This document shows positions 1 to 4,824 of a stretch of DNA of 12,517 nt, one piece after another. Positions within the stretch are counted from its first letter, which is position 1. Each line of letters begins with the position of its first letter. The DNA is taken from contig JACFNS010000001.1 of assembly GCA_019454705.1 (NCBI GenBank), positions 16,684-29,200 on the forward strand, read 5' to 3'. The notes beneath the pieces were generated by a model. The model ran no database searches. It had not been told where the DNA came from and was given only the letters and a program-made list of their open reading frames with translations. This DNA comes from Taibaiella sp. (lineage in GTDB: Bacteria; Bacteroidota; Bacteroidia; Chitinophagales; Chitinophagaceae). A program made the translations under genes and the position numbers.

Positions 1-426
1 ACCTATCATCTGTGCACTGCGCGATATGCGTTTGCGCAGCTGTTTGGTTTCCGTCACCAGTGAGCCCCTGTCCATAGCATTGCGTATGGTTATCAGCAGG
101 CGGTTGAGGTCGGGTGGCTTGGAAATGAAATCGAACGCTCCCTTCTTCACCGCATCCACAGCTGTTTCAATATTCCCATGCCCGGATATCACTACGAAGG
201 GTATGTCAGGTTTCAGTTCTTTTACTTGCTCCAATACTTCTATGCCATCCATTTTGGGCATCTTCACATCGCACAATATGCAGTTGTAGTCTTTGGCTTT
301 TATCATCTCCAGCCCTTCCGCGCCATCAGCCGCCTCTTCCACTTCAAAACCTTCAAAGGAAAGAATGTCTTTCAGCGTATTGCGTATCGCCCTTTCGTCG
401 TCTATTACCAGTATTGTCTGTGCCAT
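1..426 (-). CDS. NtrC-type sigma-54 response regulator, N-terminal receiver (partial)
   Basis: This is the first 142 codons of a two-component response regulator; the rest lies beyond the left edge of the window. The N-terminus (MAQTILVIDDERAIRNTL) starts a CheY-like receiver domain. The acidic pair is D9/D10, the phosphoacceptor is D53 (in ILCDVKMPKMDG), the switch Ser is S81 (VVISGHG) and the conserved Lys is K103 (ISKPP). Residues 120-142 form the linker, ending in RSAQMIG. This resembles the IIGES-type start of a sigma-54 AAA+ domain, so an NtrC/AtoC-like activator is the best reading, although the AAA+ and HTH domains are not visible. The ATG at 426 begins 7 bases after the stop of the repeat-protein gene on the same strand, so the two are probably co-transcribed. 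No partner histidine kinase is in the window. The receiver assignment is certain; the output domain is inferred. Confidence 0.9.
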   Translation of the reverse strand, partial: MAQTILVIDDERAIRNTLKDILSFEGFEVEEAADGAEGLEMIKAKDYNCILCDVKMPKMDGIEVLEQVKELKPDIPFVVISGHGNIETAVDAVKKGAFDFISKPPDLNRLLITIRNAMDRGSLVTETKQLRKRISRSAQMIG

Positions 427-433
427 GTGTTAT

Positions 434-1174
434 TTAGTATTTTTCAGTCTTTATCAGTTTGCCTAATTCATCATATTCTTTCCACTCTTCTTTCTTTTCA
501 TCGTTTACATATATGCCTTCGGCTTTTACCTTGTTGTTAGGGTAATACTCTTTCCACAGCCCGGCTTTCACGTCATTTTTGTACTCACCTTTTTCAGTTA
601 CATATCCCTGCTCGCTATATACAGTACATGGGCCTTCTTTTACGCCGTTCTTGTAGGTGTATTCTACAAATCTGTTACCATTACGGTGGTACCATGTGAT
701 AATGCTATCTCGTAGCCCCTCTTTATAGGTTCCGGTTTCCTGTGGCATAGCTGTTTCATAGTTCTTTCGGTAAGGCCCGTGCTTTTTGCCATTAGCATAG
801 TTTTCTTCCAACAGTATCGGCCCCAGGTGTTTGTACTCCCTGCGCGGGCCATGCAGCTTATCATTCTTGTAATGTTCAATAAGGTGTAGCGCCCCGTCTG
901 CATCTATTTCCATGTACAAGCCATGCTTTTTGCCGGCGTGATAGCTGGTCATTGTTTTAGCGTATTTACTTGGCCAGTATTCACTCCATACACCTTCGCG
1001 CTTGCCTTTGTACAGGTTACCCTCCAGTATCACATCCTTATTGGCTATTACTATCACCTGTACAAATTCCCATCCTCCCGGTTCTTTGGTGATTACTGTA
1101 TCCAGTTCCTTAGCGCCTGCCTTCACTACTAATGCTAAGAATATCAATGCTGTAAAGAGGTATGCTCTTTTCAT
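434..1174 (-). CDS. Secreted YwqK/MORN-like repeat protein
   Basis: This 246-residue protein begins with a signal peptide (hydrophobic stretch at residues 5-18, likely cleavage after A21). From about residue 51 onward it is built almost entirely of repeats of 20-24 residues. Each follows a pattern like Y-x-N/G-x-x-K-x-G-x-W/Y-x-x-Y, for example YKGKREGVWSEYW, YANGKKHGPYRKNY, YKNGVKEGPCTVY and YKNDVKAGLWKEYY. This is the MORN_2-like repeat of the YwqK family. Database names call it an antitoxin, but nothing here supports a toxin partner. A periplasmic or surface location is likely, and its biochemical role is unknown. I chose the ATG at 1174 over an upstream in-frame TTG at 1198 because it places the signal peptide at the N-terminus and is preceded by GGAG. 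It lies directly upstream of the response regulator gene. Confidence 0.85.
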   Translation of the reverse strand: MKRAYLFTALIFLALVVKAGAKELDTVITKEPGGWEFVQVIVIANKDVILEGNLYKGKREGVWSEYWPSKYAKTMTSYHAGKKHGLYMEIDADGALHLIEHYKNDKLHGPRREYKHLGPILLEENYANGKKHGPYRKNYETAMPQETGTYKEGLRDSIITWYHRNGNRFVEYTYKNGVKEGPCTVYSEQGYVTEKGEYKNDVKAGLWKEYYPNNKVKAEGIYVNDEKKEEWKEYDELGKLIKTEKY

Positions 1175-1195
1175 TACTCCGTATCTGTTTAGGGG

Positions 1196-1226
1196 CAAAT
1201 TAGCGATTTATATTTTTTAACATCAA
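1196..1226 (-). promoter_or_regulatory. Possible promoter for the repeat protein/response regulator operon
   Basis: Read on the minus strand, TTG (1226-1224) is followed after 21 bases by TAATTTG (1202-1196). This is one base short of the Bacteroidota -7 consensus TAnnTTTG. It would give a short leader before the ATG at 1174. It is weak because the -7 element is imperfect. Confidence 0.25.
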
Positions 1227-1277
1227 TGGCAGGGCAACTATTAACATTATCAATGGTTGTATAGGGCGGCAGATTAG

Positions 1278-1305
1278 TTGCAGGATATATTAATCTGTAC
1301 CTTTG
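1278..1305 (+). promoter_or_regulatory. Bacteroidota-type promoter of the pirin operon
   Basis: TACCTTTG at 1298-1305 matches the -7 consensus TAnnTTTG exactly. A TTG at 1278-1280 lies 17 bases upstream, within the range known for the -33 element. Transcription would start near 1310-1313, leaving a leader of about 45 bases before the pirin ATG. It is the best promoter match in the window. Confidence 0.55.
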
Positions 1306-1307
1306 TA

Positions 1308-1334
1308 TAATAATTGATGTAGCTACAATTATTA
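1308..1334 (+). promoter_or_regulatory. Inverted repeat over the predicted pirin transcription start
   Basis: TAATAATTG (1308-1316) and CAATTATTA (1326-1334) are perfect 9-base inverted arms around a 9-base spacer. They begin 3 bases after the -7 element, so a bound repressor would block initiation. The dyad is A/T-rich and resembles sites of small dimeric winged-helix repressors. It could instead form a weak 5'-leader hairpin. No regulator gene adjoins it. Confidence 0.4.
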
Positions 1335-1356
1335 ACTAACAATCAAAGGAAAAACA

Positions 1357-2076
1357 ATGGCAAATACAATATTTCATGCAGCAGATACGCGCGGACACGC
1401 AGACCACGGATGGCTAAACGCGCACCATTCATTCAGCTTTGCAGGTTACCACGACCCATCAAGGGTACACTTTGGCGCGCTGCGTGTGCTTAACGATGAT
1501 ATAGTAGCTCCGGGCATGGGTTTTGGTAAACACCCCCACGACAATATGGAAATCATTACCATAGTGCTGGACGGCGCGCTGGAGCATAAAGACAGCATGG
1601 GCCACACACAGGCTATTCACCCCGATGAGGTGCAGGTGATGAGTGCGGGCACAGGCGTGTTCCATAGCGAGTACAACCATAACAAAGACAAAGCGGTGAA
1701 CCTGTTGCAGACATGGCTGTTTCCCAATAAGAAGAACGTGCAGCCCCGCTACGACCAGCGTGTGTTTCCTGCTGCTGAAAGGGTGAACCAATGGCAGGCA
1801 ATCGTATCGCCTATAGATAACGAAGACCCCGGCATGAAGATACACCAGGACGCATGGATATACCGCAGCAAAATAGAAGCTGGCAAAAGCCTGGAGTACA
1901 ACCTGCACTCAACGGGCAACGGTGTTTACCTGTTTGTAATAGACGGCAGCGCCACCACCGAGGGGCAGACGCTGAACAGGCGTGATGCGGTAGGCATTAG
2001 CGAAACAGGTAAAATAACCATAGATGCCGCTGCCGATACTGAACTGGTATTGTTTGAAGTGCCGATGGAGTGGTAA
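1357..2076 (+). CDS. Pirin family protein (YhhW-like bicupin)
   Basis: At 239 residues this has the standard length for the YhhW branch of pirins: two cupin barrels, probably cytoplasmic. The N-terminal cupin keeps the metal-binding set seen in that branch: H59 and H61 (GKHPHDNMEIIT), then H103 and E105 (SAGTGVFHSEYN). The motifs LEHKDSMG and LLQTWLFP are also family hallmarks. E. coli YhhW can act as a quercetin 2,3-dioxygenase in vitro, but the physiological role of bacterial pirins is mostly unknown and I do not assign a substrate. The ATG at 1357 has AAAGGA ending 6 bases upstream, a good ribosome binding site for this phylum. It is the first gene of a probable three-gene run with the iron-sulfur protein (40-base gap) and the NUDIX hydrolase. 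Placement beside an Fe-S protein suggests oxidative-stress expression; that is inference. Confidence 0.93.
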   Translation: MANTIFHAADTRGHADHGWLNAHHSFSFAGYHDPSRVHFGALRVLNDDIVAPGMGFGKHPHDNMEIITIVLDGALEHKDSMGHTQAIHPDEVQVMSAGTGVFHSEYNHNKDKAVNLLQTWLFPNKKNVQPRYDQRVFPAAERVNQWQAIVSPIDNEDPGMKIHQDAWIYRSKIEAGKSLEYNLHSTGNGVYLFVIDGSATTEGQTLNRRDAVGISETGKITIDAAADTELVLFEVPMEW

Positions 2077-2082
2077 TGGAAA

Positions 2083-2103
2083 CTATTGTTTAAATTACAA
2101 TAG
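2083..2103 (+). promoter_or_regulatory. Short inverted repeat between the pirin and Fe-S protein genes
   Basis: CTATTGT (2083-2089) and ACAATAG (2097-2103) are perfect 7-base arms around a 7-base A/T loop. They fill most of the 40-base gap between the pirin stop and the next ATG. There is no U-tract after it, so it is a poor terminator. It could be an operator, a processing hairpin or chance. Confidence 0.25.
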
Positions 2104-2116
2104 CTAACACCAACTA

Positions 2117-2554
2117 ATGGACGCAAACAACATAACGAAGAAATATACCAATGGTGATGTAACAGTAGTGTGGAAACCCGCACTGTGTATACACTCAAAG
2201 AAATGCTGGACCGGCCTGCCCGAGGTGTTCGACCCTCGTGTCAAGCCCTGGGTAAAGCCAGAGGGTGCCACTTCAGATGCAATTATAGCGCAGGTAGACC
2301 AATGCCCTTCAGGCGCGTTGAGCTGGTACATGAATAATGAAGCCGCACAGGATACACCCCCTGCTACTACCAATACACGTATTGAAGTGACCAAAAACGG
2401 TCCGCTGCTGGTGCATGGCGATATCATACTAAAAGACAAGCACGGCAACGAAACTGTGAAGCAGAAGACGACCGCCCTGTGCCGCTGCGGCCAGTCGGGC
2501 AACAAACCTTTTTGTGATGGTACACACCGCACCTGCGGATTCAAAGACGAGTAA
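2117..2554 (+). CDS. YjdI-type (Fer4_19) plus CDGSH two-domain iron-sulfur protein
   Basis: This 145-residue soluble protein joins two small metal-binding modules. Residues 7-73 match the YjdI/Fer4_19 type: C24 and C30 (CIHSKKC), the GLPEVFDP and PWVKPEG segments, then C63 in CPSGALSW. Residues about 85-141 are a CDGSH zinc-finger-like domain of the mitoNEET type: C122 and C124 (LCRCG), then PFCDGTH with C133 and H137. This is the 3-Cys/1-His pattern that binds a [2Fe-2S] cluster. Proteins with this pairing are widespread in bacteria but their function is not established; electron transfer or cluster storage are the usual proposals. The ATG at 2117 is the only start giving the full YjdI domain. 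The gene sits between pirin and NUDIX genes and ends in the TAA at 2552-2554, with the NUDIX frame beginning at the very next base. Confidence 0.92.
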   Translation: MDANNITKKYTNGDVTVVWKPALCIHSKKCWTGLPEVFDPRVKPWVKPEGATSDAIIAQVDQCPSGALSWYMNNEAAQDTPPATTNTRIEVTKNGPLLVHGDIILKDKHGNETVKQKTTALCRCGQSGNKPFCDGTHRTCGFKDE

Positions 2555-3187
2555 TTGCAATACACCGATATCATAGAGCAACTAAAGCTAAGGTTAATGC
2601 AACCTTTACCCGGGCTTGCTGCCCAAAACAAGATGGCCAGCCGGGTGAGGCCGTTGCCGCCGGAACTACCTGAAGATGCCCGGGAGAGTGCAGTACTGGC
2701 TTTACTGTTCCCGCTGGAGGAAGAGCTGAACCTGATGCTGATAAAGCGGGTGGAAGATGGGAAACCACATAGCGGACAGATAAGCTTCCCCGGTGGCAGG
2801 CGCGACCCCGAAGATGAAAGCCTGCAGGTAACCGCACTCAGGGAAACATTTGAAGAAGTAGGAATCCCATCGTCTTCAATTGAAGTATTGGGTAAGCTCT
2901 CACAATTGTATATCCCTGTCAGCAATTCTAATGTACATCCTTATGTGGGTTATATGCACAGTATAACTGAAAGCAGGATAAACGAAGCAGAAGTGCAATA
3001 TATACTGGAGGTGCCGGTGAAGGAACTATTCTTGCCCGAGCGTAAAACCATCAGGCATATACGCCCCAGTGCATTCCCTGAAATGCTGATAAAAGCACCC
3101 GCCTACCTGTTGGACGAAGACCATGTGATATGGGGCGCAACAGCTATGATGATATCGGAGCTGGAAGAGTTGATGACAAACAGTTAG
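2555..3187 (+). CDS. NUDIX hydrolase, CoA diphosphatase (NudL/YeaB) type
   Basis: This 210-residue enzyme is predicted to hydrolyse coenzyme A or acyl-CoA to 3',5'-ADP and (acyl-)phosphopantetheine in the cytoplasm. Residues 59-81 (NLMLIKRVEDGKPHSGQISF followed by PGG) match the family-specific motif that precedes the Nudix box in CoA diphosphatases. The Nudix box follows at 80-104 and ends RETFEEVGI, with metal ligands E97, E100 and E101. The start is unusual. The codon right after the previous gene's TAA is TTG at 2555, in the same frame, so no upstream start is possible. The first ATG (2597) would remove 14 residues, including DIIEQLKLRL, a helix that resembles the N-terminus of related proteins from memory. 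I therefore favour TTG with translational coupling. Its 3' end is only 12 bases from the convergent DsbA-like gene. Confidence 0.9.
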   Translation: MQYTDIIEQLKLRLMQPLPGLAAQNKMASRVRPLPPELPEDARESAVLALLFPLEEELNLMLIKRVEDGKPHSGQISFPGGRRDPEDESLQVTALRETFEEVGIPSSSIEVLGKLSQLYIPVSNSNVHPYVGYMHSITESRINEAEVQYILEVPVKELFLPERKTIRHIRPSAFPEMLIKAPAYLLDEDHVIWGATAMMISELEELMTNS

Positions 3188-3199
3188 GTATTATACGGC

Positions 3200-4186
3200 T
3201 TACTTCTTCAATTTCCATAGTATTCCATTTTTGGTTTCCAGTTTCTCCAGCCAGTCTTCATAACAAAGTTTTTGTAAAAAGATATCAGCTTCATTTCTCG
3301 GTGTTCCGGAAATTTCGGCATACTCTCTTGATGTAAGTGTCGGGTAAAGCATAAACAACGAACGCCAGTCAGTATTATAAGTATGTTTTATTACTTGTGG
3401 GTGCAGTTTTACAATGGCAGCCTCATATACACTATATGGTTTGGAGCCATATACAATTTCCCTTTTGCCACTGCTATCGGCAAAGAACATTGTAGGAAAG
3501 CCCCTTACGCCCAACTCCCTGGCCAATTCCAAATCTGTAGCGAACAAATCTTTTGCACTACCCTCGTAGTCGGCTTTTAGTTTCAGGGTATCCAACCCCG
3601 CTTTCCCGGCGGCTATATTTATGTGTGCCCATTTGGTAATATTCTTTTTTTGCAGGAAGACCATCTCCCTTATTTCGCGCAGAAACAAGAGTGCTTTATG
3701 GCTGTCTTGCAGCTGTGCCGCTTTAAATGCAATGGATGGGGGATAGGACGATGAAAGCGGGTCCTCCAGCCACACATCGCCGTCAATGGGCATGTCGTAA
3801 TAAACGCTTACTTCATCCCAGTGGTGCGCTACGTCCGATGGTTTACTGATGCCACCACTATTATAGCTCCAATCGGGTAATAAGCCACCCATCCTGTATT
3901 CTATATCCAGTGCCTCGCCATATTCCAGTTTCAATTTTCTTAGCTGCGGCTCTATGCCCCAGCAAGAGGAGCAGATGGGGTCGGTATAGTAAATGACTTT
4001 AAGCGCCTTGATGTCCTGTTCCACATGTATGTCATGATTGGTGTCGATGGTATTGTGTACTTCGCATAAGCCTGTTTCTATATCGCACAACAGCGGATTG
4101 CCCATATTCTGTTCCATTTTTATTGTTTGTCCTTTGCAGCCTATACCCGCCAGGGTAAGCATGATTATTGAAAATGTTAGTCTCAT
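3200..4186 (-). CDS. DsbA/SpxH-like thioredoxin-fold protein with signal peptide
   Basis: This 328-residue protein has a DsbA/FrnE-like thioredoxin fold most like the YjbH/SpxH branch. The active site is C72-S-S-C75 in YYTDPICSSCWGIEPQLRKL. The insertion runs from about 100 to 200, and the cis-Pro is P231 in GVRGFPTMFF. Residues 275-328 form an extension (YPTLTSREYAEISGTPRNEA onward) with a helix-turn-helix-like look. Two further cysteines, C34 and C41 (PLLCDIETGLCEV), lie before the fold. The first 20 residues (MRLTFSIIMLTLAGIGCKGQ) look like a signal peptide with a non-classical lipobox at C17, implying periplasmic disulfide exchange. Close relatives may start near M28 (MGNPLLCDIETG) and be cytoplasmic, so internal starts at 4117 or 4105 are possible. 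The gene is divergent from the HxlR regulator. A role in thiol redox is likely; the partner is unknown. Confidence 0.85.
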   Translation of the reverse strand: MRLTFSIIMLTLAGIGCKGQTIKMEQNMGNPLLCDIETGLCEVHNTIDTNHDIHVEQDIKALKVIYYTDPICSSCWGIEPQLRKLKLEYGEALDIEYRMGGLLPDWSYNSGGISKPSDVAHHWDEVSVYYDMPIDGDVWLEDPLSSSYPPSIAFKAAQLQDSHKALLFLREIREMVFLQKKNITKWAHINIAAGKAGLDTLKLKADYEGSAKDLFATDLELARELGVRGFPTMFFADSSGKREIVYGSKPYSVYEAAIVKLHPQVIKHTYNTDWRSLFMLYPTLTSREYAEISGTPRNEADIFLQKLCYEDWLEKLETKNGILWKLKK

Positions 4187-4279
4187 TTATTTTTTTGTCA
4201 TGGTAGTTTGGCTATCTACTCATTCGTCATCCTGTTACATTTTTAACGTTTCGCTGTCTGTGCCATTTAGTTTAGAAGT

Positions 4280-4287
4280 TATTTTTG
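4280..4287 (+). promoter_or_regulatory. Candidate -7 element for the HxlR-family gene
   Basis: TATTTTTG matches TAnnTTTG exactly and lies 72 bases before the HxlR ATG. No TTG occurs at the expected -33 distance, so the promoter would be weak or activator-dependent. The inverted repeats at 4303-4359 would lie in the transcribed leader. I found no matching -7 element on the minus strand for the divergent gene. Confidence 0.35.
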
Positions 4288-4302
4288 CAGTACAAAGATG
4301 AG

Positions 4303-4317
4303 GACACAGTCTGTGTC
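4303..4317 (+). promoter_or_regulatory. Perfect palindrome, operator candidate 1
   Basis: GACACAG-T-CTGTGTC is a perfect dyad of two 7-base arms around one base. It lies between the divergent DsbA-like and HxlR genes, just after the candidate -7 element. The compact symmetry fits a dimeric repressor site, and the adjacent HxlR protein is the obvious candidate by autoregulation. Confidence 0.45.
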
Positions 4318-4325
4318 AAACAATA

Positions 4326-4343
4326 AGTCAGGTAAAACTGACT
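4326..4343 (+). promoter_or_regulatory. Inverted repeat, operator candidate 2
   Basis: AGTCAG (4326-4331) and CTGACT (4338-4343) are perfect 6-base arms around a 6-base spacer. This follows the first palindrome by 8 bases and abuts the third inverted repeat. Confidence 0.35.
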
Positions 4344-4359
4344 ATACAAACAGTGTATA
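4343..4359 (+). promoter_or_regulatory. Inverted repeat over the HxlR start, operator candidate 3
   Basis: TATAC-N7-GTATA runs into the first base of the HxlR ATG (4359). Its geometry, 5-base arms separated by 7, resembles the TACTA-N7-TAGTA pattern known for the HxlR-family repressor YodB. Because of that likeness I rate it the likeliest HxlR site of the three, although its arms are short. Confidence 0.35.
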
Positions 4360-4652
4360 TGAACAGTGATAATAGCTGCCCTGCCGAAGGGCTATTAAAA
4401 GCGCTTTCGGGCAAATGGAAGCCTCAGATATTCCGAATAGCGTTAAACGGCCCCGTCAGGTTCAATATGCTGTTACGTCTAGTACCCGGCTCTAATAAAC
4501 AATCCATCTCCGTTGCGCTGAAGGAATTGGAAGAGCAGGGATTGCTAGAGAAGAGGGTGGTTAAGTTAAAACCCCTGCACATTGAATATCATCTGTCTGC
4601 CAAGGGGCAAACACTGATACCCGTATTTCGGCAACTGGAAAAATTAGTATAG
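4359..4652 (+). CDS. HxlR-family winged-helix regulator with one cysteine
   Basis: This 97-residue protein is a DUF24/HxlR-type dimeric transcription regulator. It starts with the conserved cysteine motif (C7 in NSCPAEGLLKALSGKWKPQI). The winged helix follows at about 20-80, including LNGPVRFNMLLRLVPGSNKQ, the recognition-helix region SISVALKELEEQGLLEKR and the wing ending IEYHLSAKGQTLIPVF. C7 is the only cysteine and matches the redox-sensing position of YodB- and HypR-like regulators, so it may respond to electrophiles or disulfide stress by mixed or intersubunit disulfides. An in-frame GTG at 4353 would add only two residues; I prefer the ATG at 4359. It is transcribed away from the DsbA-like gene, and three inverted repeats occupy the intergenic region. 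Family membership is clear; the targets and inducer are inferred. Confidence 0.9.
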   Translation: MNSDNSCPAEGLLKALSGKWKPQIFRIALNGPVRFNMLLRLVPGSNKQSISVALKELEEQGLLEKRVVKLKPLHIEYHLSAKGQTLIPVFRQLEKLV

Positions 4653-4689
4653 GGTATTTCCGCTTTGGTAAGGTTTCGCAATACCTTTT
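4651..4689 (+). terminator. Weak hairpin with short T-tract after the HxlR gene
   Basis: AGGGTATT (4651-4658) can pair with AATACCTT (4680-4687), including one G-U pair, around a 21-base loop, and TTTT follows at 4686-4689. It overlaps the stop codon. The long loop makes it a marginal terminator. Confidence 0.25.
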
Positions 4690-4758
4690 AAGTGATTTTA
4701 TTAACTCTCAATTAATCATCGCTATTAAAAACAAATTATTATTAACGATAAATGCATA

Positions 4759-4766
4759 TATGTTTG
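4759..4766 (+). promoter_or_regulatory. Candidate -7 element for the T9SS cargo gene
   Basis: TATGTTTG matches TAnnTTTG, 58 bases before the ATG at 4825. The stretch 4721-4758 is very A/T-rich and holds no TTG at the usual -33 spacing, so the support is the -7 match alone. Confidence 0.35.
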
Positions 4767-4824
4767 TGTGTAAGCATTATCTTAGGTAATGATTTCTATC
4801 GTTCATTGATAAAATACATAACCT

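Noticed and set aside
178..540. Plus-strand open frame spanning the response regulator start and repeat protein end
   Set aside because: The opposite strand encodes the receiver motifs and the repeat protein, so this frame is their shadow.
434..1174. YwqK-type protein as the antitoxin of a toxin-antitoxin pair
   Set aside because: It carries a signal peptide and no toxin-like gene is adjacent, so the database name does not describe a function visible here.
1222..1256. Direct repeat ATCAATGG at 1222 and 1249
   Set aside because: It is only 8 bases in an A/T-rich gap, with no relation to either predicted promoter.
1459..1908. Minus-strand open frame (149 codons) inside the pirin gene
   Set aside because: It is antisense to metal-ligand motifs of pirin, with no start context and no homology I recognise.
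2104..2925. Long minus-strand open frame (273 codons) opposite the Fe-S and NUDIX genes
   Set aside because: It lies antisense to two genes with clear family motifs, and its translation is Ser/Pro/Cys-rich low-complexity with no recognisable domain.
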